Position numbers and translations under genes: made by a program | Notes under the pieces: generated by a model | Databases searched by the model: none | Told to the model about the DNA's origin: nothing | What the model saw: the letters and a program-made list of their open reading frames with translations, nothing else | Assembly (NCBI GenBank): GCA_020746995.1 | Contig: JAGPXD010000002.1 | Location: 7,440,001 to 7,504,000 of the forward strand | DNA length: 64,000 nucleotides | From: Plectosphaerella cucumerina | Taxonomy: Eukaryota; Ascomycota; Sordariomycetes; Glomerellales; Plectosphaerellaceae | Direction of reading: 5' to 3' | In this document: positions 50,504-63,014 of the stretch, piece by piece | Numbering within the stretch: the stretch's first letter is position 1 | Layout: each line of letters begins with the position of its first letter

Positions 50504-51512
50504 ATGAAAGTCGCAGTCGTTCCAGCTTCGACCCAGACGGGCCGCGCAACCATCAAGGCTCTCCTCGGCGGCCCATCAGCCCCTTCAGTTGTGGGCATTT
50601 ACCGCGATCTCGCCAAAGGCCCTACGGATTTCAAATCCAACGCCCATTTCAAGGCTGCCTCAGGTGACGTCGCTGACAGCAGCAGCCTCGACTTTTCCGG
50701 GGTTGATGTCGTCGTCGTCGTGACGCCCCCGCAGTATACCGAGACCGACCCTGTCTCGCGCGCCAGACTCTTCGCCCAGAACGTCAAGCAAGCCATCGCC
50801 AAAGCTGCGTCTGTCAAGCGGGTCGTCTACATATCCAGTGCCGGCGCGCAGCACGAGAATGGCACGGTGAGCGACCCCTGTTTCTGTCAGTCTTTTTTCC
50901 GACACTGACGTTGTCCTACAGGGAGAAATCAAGACAAATCACGTTGCCGAACGAGAGCTCAAGGATGCCGCACCTGAGATTGTGTTCATCCGCTGTGCCT
51001 ACTTTATGGAGAACTGGGCTTCGGCGCTGGAGACGTTGAAAGGTGACTCCCCCTTCTTTCATTCGGTAGCATCGCCGGCCGACTTTGCCTTTCCTCAGGT
51101 AGGTACCTATGTCGATATCACATGAATACCATGAAGGATCTGACAATTCTAGGTGTCCGTCAACGATATTGGCAAAACCGCAGCCGCCCGGGCCGTGCAG
51201 CCGTCACCGCTCGAGGTTGACCCCTACATCATCGATCTTCACGGACCACGTGATTATTCTGCCCTTGATGTCCAACAGGCATGGGAAGAGGTTCTCGGCA
51301 CAGAGGTGCAGCTGAGGGTGGTGGAGCCGGTCCAGCTGGAGAATTTTTATGGCCACATCATGCCTCCTGGAGTTGCGGAACTCTTCGCCGAGATGACCAA
51401 GAGCTTCATCCCGGGGGGCGTTATCCATCAAGACCCTCTCGATCCGGCCAGTGAGATCCAGAAAGGCTCAGACACACTGGTCGACGCGTTCAGGCTGTTG
51501 GCGGGGAAGTGA
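50504..51512 (+). CDS. NmrA-like NAD(P)-binding protein
   Basis: Three exons, 50504-50866, 50922-51098 and 51153-51512, 299 residues. The N-terminal MKVAVVPASTQTGRA is a modified dinucleotide-binding turn (PASTQTG rather than GxxGxxG), DVVVVVTPPQ and VKRVVYISSAGAQHENG are the next Rossmann strands, and the HVAERELKDA segment precedes the FIRCAYFMENWAS strand shared by NmrA-like family members. The family includes NmrA, the nitrogen-regulation corepressor, and enzymes such as isoflavone-reductase-type or festuclavine-type reductases; the classical SDR Tyr-x3-Lys is absent. Which it is cannot be said from sequence. Both introns carry CTGAC branch sites. No secretion signal. Confidence 0.82.
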
Positions 51513-52402
51513 ACTGGTACCGGGATTTTAGGGTTGGATTCGCACAGTCGTCGAAGGATGGGGGAGTTGTTGAACTTGGGATGAACAGGTGTGTGCTTCC
51601 ATTAAGTAAATTGGAATGTCAGAGCTCTTCTTCTTGCGAAGACTTCTCGTTGAGCTATGTGTCCTCTCTCGGGCTAGATTGTCACACTATCTACGGAGGG
51701 CATGGACCCGGATCGCCCCAACCGCTCCTTCATAGCAGCCTTGTCAACTCCCTCGACTAGGTACACCGAAAGATGACGCTTCGGACTTGCCGCCACCTGA
51801 CTGTTGCTTGAGCGGATTTCGAGTCTTGGCTGCATCTGTACTCCCTAATCCCCCCTATCGTACCGGACCGTCGCTCAGCCCCTTGACATCCCCGCTGAGG
51901 GTGACTTTCAGGGCAGACCTATCAACCTTGCACTGGCCCTGCTCAAAGCCCACCTCGGATCCGAGGCGCACTTCAACCACGAGTTTTGGTCACGATGTCA
52001 GAAGGAATAGTGCTCAGATCTTCCATCGCTGCATGCTCAACGCAGTCCGATGGAGTCCGACGCAGTCCCTTTTGGCTACACCGGGCACTTGCACGCTAGT
52101 TGCCAGGATGGTCCAGACGTACAAGGGTCTCCCTAAGGCCTGGCCCATTCCAGGAGTTGTAGGGCTGGAGGTGCGCTGGGTCAGGCTATCAAGTCTTGGC
52201 TGCAGGGGCTTTCGCCCGGCATGATCAAGCAGCCGTCATTGTCATTGGATCGTGTGCGATGCTTGTCGGTTGGTCCGCGGAGTCTGGGCGCCTTAAGGGA
52301 TAAAAGCAGTCGCTGGCCCTCAGTTGCCGATGAGGTTACGATCATTTGATTCATCAAACGAGACTGTGGTTCTTACAATCGACGCTTGCGCACAACCACA
52401 GC
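51513..52402. other. Intergenic between NmrA-like and BIM1-like genes
   Basis: About 890 bp, no supported coding frame. Promoter of the next gene lies in the last part (GGATAAAAG near 52298). Confidence 0.45.
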
Positions 52403-53208
52403 ATGAGACGCTCAACACCGATCCTCGCCGGCCTGGCAACACTGCCAACCGGCGCGCTATCATTTGTGACCGATATGACCCTCTCCTGGCCCAAGCCGCA
52501 CTACGAAAATACAACAGCTTTCGACCTGGATCTGCCCTTCCTAAGAGGTGGGGAAATGTTCCCCTGCAGATCGGTTGCGCCCCCAGCCGACGTCAAGCGT
52601 GTGCCGTGGCCTGTCGCGGGCACCAGGATCCAGCTCCAGCGCACGAGCACCCTGTGGAACCGAACGAAAGACGTCGACAGACGCCGGGTCGGCACATGGA
52701 CCATGAGGTATTCCTTTGGCCAGTTCGAGGGCCTGGATGTAGGAGACTTAGAGAATCCGATCTTTGATCTCAATAGCGAGACGTGGGAGCCTAGGGACTT
52801 TGAGATTGGCGCCTGGTGCACTATGCCCACGGATTCGGTCTACTTCGTTTCCGAAGATGGCGCCATGGAAGGCTTGTACGACGGGTCGGACGTCATGGTC
52901 GAGGAACGGCAACTGGAAGGCGTCAACGCCACGCTGGGTATCTACATGTCCCAGAACTCCTCGAGAAACTTCACAGGCATCACCCAGGTGTGTTGCGCTC
53001 ATGCTGCTGCTTTCCAGCGCTGACAAAACGTTCTTAGTGTGTCTACGTACAATTCACCCGCGACGCCCCTCGTGGCCCCTGCAAACGGACCTCTTACCTC
53101 CCGGACCACAACCAGGGAGACAACGACGGCTACTATGAGGAATCAAGTCCAGTACCGGAGCCCTTATTCACCTTCAACCAGACTGGACCTGTCCAGGTAG
53201 TTACCTAG
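52403..53208 (+). CDS. Secreted BIM1/X325-like protein (copper-acquisition/LPMO-like family)
   Basis: Two exons, 52403-52987 and 53038-53208, 251 residues. The start MRRSTPILAGLATLPTGALS is a likely signal peptide. Two features fit the X325/BIM1 family: an early RGGEMFPC element followed by VPWPVAGTRI, and a late GVNATLGIYMSQ segment leading, after the intron, to CVYVQFTRDAP. These proteins resemble lytic polysaccharide monooxygenases but are linked to copper uptake and cell-surface functions. The expected copper-binding N-terminal His is not present after the predicted cleavage, so metal binding is doubtful. Several NxS/T sites suggest glycosylation. The last codons (VQVVT, TAG) could be the beginning of a further intron. 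Assignment is tentative. Confidence 0.5.
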
Positions 53209-55030
53209 TTGGAGTTCAAATGGTGTGCTGATGGATCTCATTGAAGCAATGACAACACGACGTGATACCCCTGGCTACCTACTTGCATCTCTTGAATCCG
53301 CCCGATGACATGATCTTGCCCACGATACTTGTCCTCTGCCGGTATCACAGCCAGAACATTCAGTCGGGTTTCAATACGCCTCTATCCGTTTTGATACGAG
53401 TGCTGCAGGTCACCTCGTTGGGCGCAGATGGCTGAGCTGGGCGGTCGGCCATCTCACGTTTTCCCTTGTCGCACCCTCTGAGATTTCCCCAGCGTTCACC
53501 ATTCCAGACTGAGTGACCTCCCTCCGCCCCGAGAACCCTGAGCACCAGCGTTTCGAATGTCTAATACCGCCTAGGCGCAAGAATTTCACTGCATTTTACT
53601 GCCCGACCGTGCCCGTCCCATCTGACCTTCTCCTTGTCTCGTGGGTGAGACGAACCCTCGACTTGACTGCGCGGACTACACCACACCTCGCTTACTGCGA
53701 TTGATTATGCCTCAGCGACACCGCCAGCAGACGCGACTGGCGCATTTGGTGAAGGACCTCGCCTTCCTCGGATGATGAGAGAGACGCGCTGAGCAGATGG
53801 CCCCCGTTAGCGTGAAGGGCAGGGGAGCCTGTGGCCCACTGATCGACCCCTATTTTTCTCCCCTGGCCCATTGACCGACTCCGACTGTCCTGCACTGAAA
53901 TCTCTCCGACTTCAGGGATGGACTCCTTGTTTACGTCTTTGCCAGCCTCGTTCCTCGTAAACGTCGGACTTCTGTATTCGTATGTTATCGACGCACCGGT
54001 TATTACTGACCGCCCGAGCCTATTCGAGCATGGCCTCGCAAGATGACTTCTTTTCCGCCGACTAGGGCCTCCCCAGGAACGATGATCGCGCTAAAATCGA
54101 CCCAGGACAGGCAGGTGCATCCGGGGAACACTCCGGGACGAATTGGAACCCTCTGCACCACCATGTTGGGCCCTGGCCAGACGCGTGGACGGACCACGAC
54201 AACGTCAAGGCACCGATTGTTCGATCGCTGGAGCATAAGAGCAAGATGGGACGAAACGAGATTCGATCTTTGGAGTAACTCAAATCCACCACCATCCCCC
54301 CTTCGGCTCAACCTCCGGCCCTCTGCCTTGCCACATGAGACAGGCCTGTCGCGGGTGTGCCAGCTCATCTATATGACGGACATGAGAACACCACGGAGAA
54401 TGAGACGGACTGCTAGGCTGCAGGCTGCAGGCTGAAGCCAAACGCCACTGGCCGGGGCCCTCGGGGGAGGCATGAGCGCGGTTCGTGGCCCCTGACTGGG
54501 GCGATTGGATTTTCGGGCCGGGGCATTTTCTTCATGGGGCCGCGAATGCGACCCTGATTCCGACCTCGAGCTGGAGGTTGGTCCCAGGGTGCGCTTAGAG
54601 GGACCTGGGCTGGACCGGACAAACGGTGTGGCAGCGCCACGGAGAAACACGAACGGTTTGCGACTGGCCGAGGGAGTTCGCTGTCAGGACTCAGAAGGCC
54701 TCGGGAGCGAGTGTCATCGCCAGCAGTGGTTTAGCCAGACTTGTCCGATGCGGACGTGGCTGGCAGACGTGGAACGACCACAGACAGTGGCGGCCGCTTC
54801 TACGAGCCATCGGACCATTCTGCAGGCTTCTTCATGGTGCACGCGATTCCGCTTTAAGTATCGCAATTTACCCGTCGCCCTCATGCCGACATTGAACCGT
54901 TGGGGAAACGAGGTCTGCCAATGTCTTGGATATACTCCCGTGGTCTCCACAGGTTTGTTGTCACATCTCTGACCCGAGATCTTTACCATCGACATCGCTT
55001 CTACGCCGTGCCTTTGGGGGCATCACAGCC
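53209..55030. other. Intergenic of about 1.8 kb upstream of the Pth11-like gene
   Basis: Open frames here are short with arbitrary composition; no domain, transposon end or RNA gene was recognised. Confidence 0.45.
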
Positions 55031-56394
55031 ATGGACATCGATCACTCCCTCGATGGCGACTCTCGTTTCGGAGAGATCTGTGCCATCCTATCAGTTGGCT
55101 GTGCCGTCTCGTTCATCGTCGTCAGCCTGCGGTCGTACACTCGGCTAGTCCTCCTCCACAGCTTCGGCCTTGACGATGGAGTCATGGTCGTTACCTTGTT
55201 TCTTGCCTTTGGAACGGCCGTTGCCATCGGTCTAGGTAAGTCGTGAGATGATCCTCGACCCTAATGCCAAAACTGACCCTTCTCCAGAGAGCAAATTTGG
55301 TCTGGGATCGCACACATGGGAGCAGCCAGTCGAGCACTTCATCCCCTACATGAAGGCAAGAAATTTCCCACCCCATAACCCCAACTTGCTGCTGACCAGC
55401 TGGCCTTCTAGTCCTTCTACGCTTCCATCGTCGTCTACAATGTCGGCATGTGTCTCGTCAAGATCTCCATCCTTCTCCAATACCGCCGCATCTTTTCAGG
55501 ACGCACTATGCAGATGGCAACACTCTGCGGAGTCCTCTTCCTCGGCGCGTGGGCCGTGACCCTCTCTTTTCTACTAACCTTGGTGTGCATGCCCGTGGCC
55601 AAGTTTTGGATCCCCAGTCTTCCCGGTAGATGCCTTGACTTTTTGACGATCTGGTACATCATGGCATCGTTCAACCTGACGACGGACCTCGTCATTTTCC
55701 TTATGCCTCTTCCAGTCATTCGATCTCTGCAGCTTCCGCGGAGGCAAAAGATCATGCTTTTCGCCGTCTTTGGTCTCGGTTTCTTGTGAGCATCCTCGAC
55801 CCCTCTCCCCATTCCGGTTCTCGTGCTAACAAGGACAGTACTTGCATCATCACCATCGTTCGCATCCGGACCCTTCGACAGGCCGCCGAGACGAGTGACC
55901 CCAATTGGAACAACGTTGACGCTGCGACCTGGTCGTTCCTCGAGCTCACCATTGCCATAATCGCGGCCTGCCTTCCGACCCTGCGCCCCATCTTCGTCAA
56001 GCTCATGCCGCGCCTCTTCGGCTCAACCGTCGGGAGAAGCCACGCAAACACCGGCTACGGGCACTCGGCCTATGCCGGCGGAACCATCGGAAGCATGACG
56101 CCCAGCAACACGAAGCTCAAGAAGTCGACCCTCACAAGATCCGACAGCACCAGATCCCTGCAGGAGGAGGAGAGCATCGAGCTCGGCCCACATTATTCGG
56201 CTGTCCTCTCTCATGCCGCCGTGTACAGTGTCCAGGTCTCCAGTGGGCACCAACAAAGCAGCGGGTGGGATGCAGGGGATCAGGGGTCACGGAAGATGGG
56301 GCCGCAGGAGGACGCAGAGCAGCCCGGCGGATCCGACGGGGGCTATGGGATCCAGACCACCACAGTCATTACGCAGCAGGTGTCTTTCAGGTAG
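55031..56394 (+). CDS. Pth11-like (fungal rhodopsin-domain) receptor without CFEM
   Basis: Four exons: 55031-55235, 55288-55355, 55412-55785 and 55839-56394, 400 residues. Seven membrane segments span about residues 15-270 with the motif WYIMASFNLTTDLVIFLMPLP and a TCIITIVRIRTL segment, hallmarks of the Pth11-like/rhodopsin-domain class of fungal receptors; no CFEM cysteine domain precedes them. The tail is Ser/Thr-rich with LTRSDSTRSLQEEE near residues 315-330. Magnaporthe Pth11 senses surface cues for infection-structure formation; many relatives have unknown ligands. The second intron (55356-55411) has a GC donor, with an otherwise perfect context (AAG|GCAAGA). It keeps the frame and joins YMK to SFYAS, which supports the model. 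Confidence 0.87.
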
Positions 56395-57513
56395 AAGTCA
56401 GCAGTTGGCGGTTTGACGGGTGATCCGAGCGCTGAAAATTGTGTACAATAGTTCACTTCTGCGATCCGAAACCGAATCCATGTGTCAAGAATTCTGGGAA
56501 TGCACTCATCATTGACTTACATGACAACAGACCGGCGGAAATGCACAGACTTACAGGGAACCAGGCTGTAGCTGTGCCACATCTCATTTCGTCCGCTTTC
56601 AGCCGTTGTCATGTGAAAGAAGTTGGCTCACGAACCATGGCGGAATACGCACCACTCAGGAGACTCGTCCTCCCTGCAAGCCTCCATAGGCGTCCTCGGA
56701 TCAGCTCGAGGGATCAGATCATCACGGTAAAATCAAGCACCGCCAAGGGGGGCCGTCGATCTGGCCAGGGACAGGGGCATCAGCAAGCAAGGGTCCAGCC
56801 CCTCCCCCGCTCTCGGCCGACCCCTGGTCCCTGAACCAGAATGCCTGCTAACTACCGGAAGATATGTACGCAAGCCCCGGAGGGCCTTTATGTTACATCG
56901 ACATTCAACCAAGGTTTCGACGGCGCCGATTCCTCCTAAGCCCAGCAACCCTGCTGTCCGTGCCGCTGTTGGCGCCAGGAGCACTCCATCTGGGAGGGAG
57001 CATGGTCGACGACCTTCCGGACTGGCCCGTGGCCCGAGTACGACGCGCTGGATGGCACGGCAGACGGCACAGGAAGCCGGATTTATTGCATCGTCCCTTG
57101 TCTCAAGTCTATCAGATGCCCGTTGGACCTGCATAAGCAGCATGAGCTTGATGGTGTGCGCTCATTACTTCCGTGACCGGAAATCGCTGCCGCAAGAGGT
57201 AGCATGCAGGTGCTCTGGATGAGTCTCCCCGAGATATGGTGTCCATGACAAACGGATGACAATGCTGCTTGCTTTCTCGTATCCCCGTCATTTTGTTATT
57301 CTTCTCCTGGGAATCTTCCTCCGACAGCCGATCCATTTGCCGTGTTGTTCAGGGCAACAGATGATGCCCAATTATTTCTTAGTTCATCTCCGAGGAAGAC
57401 ATCTTGACATCTGACGCTATGTTCTTTAAGTACCCGAGCGCGTCGTTGACAGTTGTGGCACAAACTCTCGTTAGATCACACGTGTTTCGTCCCGTCCAGG
57501 CCCTTCTTTCACC
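56395..57513. other. Intergenic, upstream of the GMC oxidoreductase
   Basis: About 1.1 kb with 3' UTR and promoter sequence only; no supported gene. Confidence 0.45.
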
Positions 57514-59553
57514 ATGCGTTTTCGCTCCCCCCTTTCCGCCGCTGCCGTCCTCGGCGTTGTCACTCAAGTATCAGCCGCGGCCGTTGGCGTATACGACTAC
57601 ATCGTAGTCGGAAGCGGCCCGGGCGGCGGTCCTCTAGCAAGTAACCTTGCTCGAGCCGGCTTCCGGACGCTACTGATCGAGGCCGGCGACGATGAGAGTG
57701 CCGATCCGGCCACCAACGTTGCATCCTTCTTCGCCAGCACTGGCATCCACGACAGCCTATACTGGGACTTTTACGTTCGACACTACGACGACCTGGAACA
57801 GACGAAGAAGTTCCAGCATCTCGTCTGGCGCCTCCCCGATGGGTCGCAGTGGGTTGGACCTGGGGGCACGGAGCCCCAGGGGGCCGAGCTCTTGGGCGTT
57901 CAGTACCCTCGCGGTGCGACGCTTGGGGGTTCGTCGATCATCAATGCCGGTGCCGTCCTGCTGCCGAGCGATAGCGACTGGGATTACATCAAACAGATTA
58001 CCGGTGATGAAACATGGAGGTTCGTATTATACCAGCACATCGTCATATCATATTGCAGGCGTCCTGGCATATAGACTGACTTGGTTGCGTCCAGTGCCTC
58101 ACACATGAGGGAACTCTTTGTCAAGCTTGAGAAGAACAACTACCTTCCCAAGGGAACGCCCGGTCATGGGTTCAAGGGGTACCTCGACACCATCATCGGA
58201 GACGGCAGCCAATACACCTCGTCTCCCCAGGCGGTCGAAGCGCTCAGCGCCATGGTCGAGGAGCTCGGCCAAGACCCTGCTGATCTCGAGTCCCTCCTGG
58301 TCGCCGACGTCAACGCCGTCGATCCCAACCGCGATACCACCACTGGCCTCTGGGCTCTGCCTTTCCACCACAACGCCACCTTTGGTCGGTGCAGCTCACG
58401 CAACCGCATTCTGTCAACCTTGAACGCCAAGACATCATACGGGACGAAGCGATTCACCCTCGACATCCAGCTCAACTCCCTTGCCAGCCGCGTACTCTTT
58501 GACAAGCCTGCCTCTGGAAAGCCTCGCGCCATCGGCGTCGAATACATCGAGGGAAAGAGCGTCTACAAGGGTGATAGACGTCATGATCCCTCCAAGAAGG
58601 GCACCGTCCGCAAGGTATATGCCAAGAAGGAGGTCATCGTCAGCGGTGGTGCCTTCAACACGCCGCAGCTCCTCATGCTCAGCGGCATCGGTGACGCAAA
58701 GCAGCTGAAGAAGCACAAAATCCCCGTCATTGCAAACCTCCCCGGCGTCGGCACAAACATGCAGGACAACCAGGAAATCGCCATCGTCGGCCTCGCCGCC
58801 CACGACTTCACCTTCACCTCTCCCCCCGGTGACACGACTCCTGCCTGCACCTTCGGCGCTCCGGGAGACCCGTGCTACGCCCTCTGGCTTCAGGGCAAGG
58901 GCCCCTACACCCGCGCAGGACCCAACTCCAGCGCCTTTCTCCTCAAGACCGCTCACTCGCCCGACGGGGAGCGCGACATCACCATGTTCGCCGGCCCTTT
59001 CGCCTTCCGCGGCTTCTGGCCCGCCACGGGACAGACCTGGGCCGAGCCTCCCAACACCTGGGGCATGCACATGGTCAAGATGCACCCCCAGAACCGCAAG
59101 GGCTTCGTCAAGCTCCGCTCGGCGGATCCCACGGACACGCCCGAGATCAACTTCAACCTCTTCTCCGAGGGCGCCGAGACGGACATCGGTGCACTCAAGG
59201 ACGGTGTTGCCTGGGGCCGACGGGCGTTGCTCAGAGCCGAGGGCAGCATCGCCCCGGTGAACATTACTCACCCCCCTTGCCCAGCAGGCCCGAAGCCGGA
59301 CGGAAGCTGTGCCGACCCTGAGGCGGATGAGGAGTGGATTCGGAGCGATACGTTCGGTCACCATGTGACGAGCACTTGCCCCATTGGCGCAGACAACGAC
59401 AAGATGGCCGTCCTCGACTCTAATTTCCGGGTTCGTGGAGTTAGTGGTCTGCGTGTTGTCGATGCCAGCGTGTTCCCTCGCATTCCGGGCTCTTTCCCAG
59501 TCATCGCAACCTTCATGATTAGCGAGAAGGCATCGGAGGCGATCTTGGGGTAG
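57514..59553 (+). CDS. Secreted GMC-type FAD oxidoreductase
   Basis: Two exons, 57514-58019 and 58095-59553, 654 residues; the 75-nt intron joins ETW to SASHMRELF in frame. A signal peptide (MRFRSPLSAAAVLGVVTQVSA) precedes the FAD motif GSGPGGG (about residues 33-39). GGSSIINAG is the first GMC signature, and SGGAFNTPQLLMLSGIG the second. Near the end GHH gives the first catalytic His (H591/H592), but the second position normally filled by His or Asn reads SFP (F636) here, as in some relatives; which residue acts is unclear. The family covers glucose, alcohol and choline oxidases/dehydrogenases; the substrate is unknown. As a secreted enzyme it would supply hydrogen peroxide or oxidise plant or soil alcohols. 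110 bp from the convergent SDR gene. Confidence 0.9.
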
Positions 59554-59663
59554 ATAGTGTTCCAAGAAGAAGCATCGCATTCTATTTGATATCATGACAG
59601 GAAAGTTGCTACCTAGGCCCAGAACACTGTCACTCGCACAAAGAAAACCCCGTAGAAGCCGCC

Positions 59664-60650
59664 TCAAAGGTACTTCTCGACTTGAGCCTCAGACCACGCC
59701 CAGTACTTTCTCCCAAGCTCTGGCTCGACAAGATCTGCGCGAGGCTTCTCCTTCCTTCCAAAGGGCGTGATCCACTTGTCTTTGGCAGTGACGGAAGCAT
59801 CAAGGCCGGCAAAAAGCTCTGTGTAGGCGCCGTACTTGGCTGGACGTCCCATGATTGACACTAAAAGCTGCTGTGTCGAAGAAAAGTTTCTCTGCAAGTT
59901 GGTCTTGAGAAGTCCTGGGTTCATCGAGACGCTGACGATGCCGCTATCCTGGTATCGTCTCTGGAACTCGGCGGCGTGGAGGAGGTTCCCCGATTTTGAC
60001 CTCGCGTAGATCGTTTCCTGACCCTCTGGGATGTGGTAATCCATGTTGTCAAAGTCGATGGCTGGCGTGGGCGCAAAGTCAGCCGTCATGGATGAGACCC
60101 AGACAACGCGAACAGAGTTGACCGGTGCCGTCTTGGCCGTTTCCCGGAGGAGAGGCGTTAGGAGCTTGATGAACAGGAAGTGTCCGAGGACGTTGACACC
60201 GAGCTGGAGCTCGTAACCCTGGGCTGTCCTAGAGCCTTCTGGAGGATGCATGACGCCGGCGTTATTCCAGACGACATCGAGACGGGACTCCTGGGCGAGA
60301 AAGTTCTCGGCGGATGCCTTGATGGTTGTGAGGTCATCGAGAACGAGGCTGAGGAAAAGGATCTCTCCCTTGGACTTGGGGTGGAGCTTCTTGATCTCGG
60401 CAATGGCCTCGAGGGTGCGCTGCTCTGATCGGGTGGCGATCCAAACACGGGCGTTGCGTTGGTAGAGAATATCAACAAGTGCTTTTCCCACGCCACTGTT
60501 GCCTCCAGTCACGATGAAGACCTATTCATATCAGTATTGGTCTGGTTAAATGTATGGATTGGAGCCTACCTTGCCGGTTTGGTCGGGCAAGTTGTGCTCG
60601 GTGAGAGGCGCCTTGTAAGGAAGCACGGTGCTGCGGCGGAACATGGACAT
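59664..60650 (-). CDS. Classical short-chain dehydrogenase/reductase
   Basis: Two exons on the minus strand, 60650-60570 and 60521-59664, 312 residues. TGGNSGVG is the NAD(P) binding turn (near residues 32-39), NNAG the structural motif, and the catalytic set is Ser in WVSSMTAD with Y199-ARS-K203. It resembles the WW-domain oxidoreductase/retinol-dehydrogenase-like SDRs common in fungi; substrates are likely lipophilic alcohols or ketones. The MSMFRRSTVLPYKAPL start is typical of the family; a second ATG four residues in is an alternative. It lies between the secreted GMC oxidase and a secreted peptidase; redox partnership with the former is speculative. Confidence 0.87.
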
Positions 60651-61214
60651 TCTGATGCTGGCGATTGGCAAGTTGCAGTGCTTAGCGGGTACGAGTATAA
60701 GCGATCCGAGTGATCACAAGAGTCGTGGGGATGGTCTTGAAGCCTTCAAGTGGACAGTCGCGTGGGCCAAGTTGAGTTGAAGGTGTGGATGAACACCAGC
60801 TCCAACAATTTGAAGGGATCATCATTCTTTTATCGAGTAATGATGGATGGTATTCAAAACCAGGCGTGCAGAATTGTCGGAGATACCTTTGGTGTCGCCG
60901 CGCAGTCGTGGTCTCGGGCCGGGGCTGGTCCGCGGAGGCCGCGGATGACTCCGGCTCCCTCCATCTCAACCACGGCGGAGATAAGCTGACCATTCACCAG
61001 GCCGCCTCATCAGCACGCCATCACTCCCTGCAGTTTGCTGTGCTAATCTCAGACCACATCACTTTGGCTGCGCGGTAGCCCGCGTATTCAACAACAGCTG
61101 ATGCAGGGGCTGGTGACAGCCTCATCACGCAGCTCGCATATCGATCCACAAGGGGTCCAAAGAACCAACGATTAAAACCTTTCTTCGTATCGACCATATG
61201 GTTCGCGAACAAAT
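60651..61214. other. Intergenic, SDR promoter and S33 3' end
   Basis: About 560 bp, no gene recognised. Confidence 0.45.
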
Positions 61215-63014
61215 TCAGAACATGGCGGGGAACATGGCCGACTGCCCTCCATGTGTGGTCGGCGCAGGCTCGCAAGTTGTCCCGTTCGGCGGCACCACGC
61301 CATCCTCAAAGTAAGCCCGAACCGCGTCCAGGGTGCACTCGCCCGCACGCTCGAAAGGATCATGGCCCGCTACCTCGAGTATCATGACAGAGCTGTTGGG
61401 GAACTGTCGCGAGACGGTCCATGCCTGCGCCAGCGGCGTCGCCGGGTCGTACCTGTTAGACAGCAGGAAGAGCGGCGCGGCCGGCACATCAGGGGCCAGG
61501 TCTGGGTCGGGCGACGGTGCGCCAAAAGGTTCCTGGAAGTCGTACGCTGGCGCGATCGCCCATCTAGCGCAGCGCATGGCCAGAAGATACCGAAACTCGG
61601 CTGCGGTTGGCGCTTCAGCCTCCATGGCCTTGTACCTCTCATGTGCCCAGTCGATGTCCATGTCAGGCTTCTTCGACTGCATATCCAGACAGTTTATGAC
61701 CGTCGCAGTATCGCTACCCCACGCCAAGGGCGTGTTGAAAGGGCTCTCTTCGAAATCTTCGGGACTGAAGAATTGACCCTCGGAGGAGAAATCTCGACTC
61801 ACGAGGACGGCAATCCTTGCGGCCATGTACTCGTCCCAGCTGTAAGAGATCCAGAACAGCCACTGGCGGAGCCCCACGGATCGTATCATGGCGATCTGCT
61901 TGTTTTGGATGTTTGACACCGGCGTCTCGTCGAGCCAGTCAAGGGTTGCCTGAACTCGTGCCTTGATATCTTCAGGGCCCGTGTCGGTGTCGAGACGGAA
62001 AGCGCAGGACGTCTCGAAGCAGTACTCATAGACATAGTCAATGGCTGCCTCAGAATCCTCGATGTTATCAAAACCTGCCTGCAGATCACGTCAGTCAATC
62101 AATCTTGCTGCAGAGCCTGATCCCACGATCGGTTGCCCACTTACCCCGTATCGGTGAGACTCTGAATCGACAAGCCCTCCCAGCAGCATTCGTCCCACTC
62201 GGCCGGGGAACATGGATGCAAAGTAGCTGCCCAGCGTCGTACCGTACGAAAGTCCAATGTACTGCAGTCTGGGCTTCCCATCTGCAGGTTGAAATGTAGG
62301 GCCAAGTCGAGTCATTCGTTCCTCTTCAATTTTGTCCACGATGTGCAACATGTCGCGAGCCACAGATGCCGATCCCGAGTGCGCGTGAATGCTGTCTGGG
62401 CCAGCCTCCATGCAGATCTCTCCAATTGCTGCCTGCTGCTCAAGTTGAGTAGCCACGGCGGCTCGGCCGTGCCGAGGAGAGATGGACTCTTCCGTCTTGG
62501 ACATGGTCATGTACCGTTGCCAGAGATGGTCGAAACATTTGATCTGCGGCGTAGACTCACCCACGCCCCGAGGATCAAAAGTGACGATCTCGTAATGTTT
62601 CGTTCCGTCGAGCATGTCTTGAAACATAGGACTCATGATCTGGGCGATCATGACGGCCAGGCCGCCCGGCCCACCGGGATTCCACATGACCGTGCCGCCG
62701 AAGCTCGGGTCCGTCTCTGGCACGGAAGCCGGCAGCTTGATGATGGCAAGGGCGACAGAGTTGTTGACGTTAAGTTCGCCGAGCCCACAGGACGAGTCGC
62801 CATGTTGCGACCAGTCGAGAGGGGCCAGTAGCCGAGCGCATTGGAAGCCATCCACGCAGTCCGTATAGGAAAGGTTTCGAGAAGGTTCAATCGTTGACCA
62901 ATCGAAGAGATCGATGTCGATTTGACGCTTGAAGTGGTTGTAATTGCCAGAGAAGAACGTGCCCTGGGCAAGGCGCGCGGACAGCCCGATGAACAGCAGA
63001 TAGATGGCAATCAT
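61215..63014 (-). CDS. Secreted S33 peptidase, tripeptidyl-aminopeptidase-like alpha/beta hydrolase
   Basis: Two exons on the minus strand, 63014-62145 and 62078-61215, 577 residues. The start MIAIYLLFIGLSARLAQG is a signal peptide; a longer open frame upstream adds nothing domain-like. WNPGGPGG gives the oxyanion loop, FDPRGVGES the loop after strand 4, GLSYGTT the nucleophile elbow (S256), SNRYDPATP the acid (D501) and AGHDPF the base (H529). The C-terminal TAP-like domain surrounds the last two. Family members release tripeptides or single residues (S33 SlpD/TAP type) from peptides outside the cell. Cysteine residues C in SCGLG and CARLL suggest disulfides. Would supply amino acids from extracellular protein. 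Confidence 0.9.

Noticed and set aside
58435..59667. 410-residue minus-strand frame
   Set aside because: Opposite to the GMC oxidoreductase exon; no motif and no splice logic.
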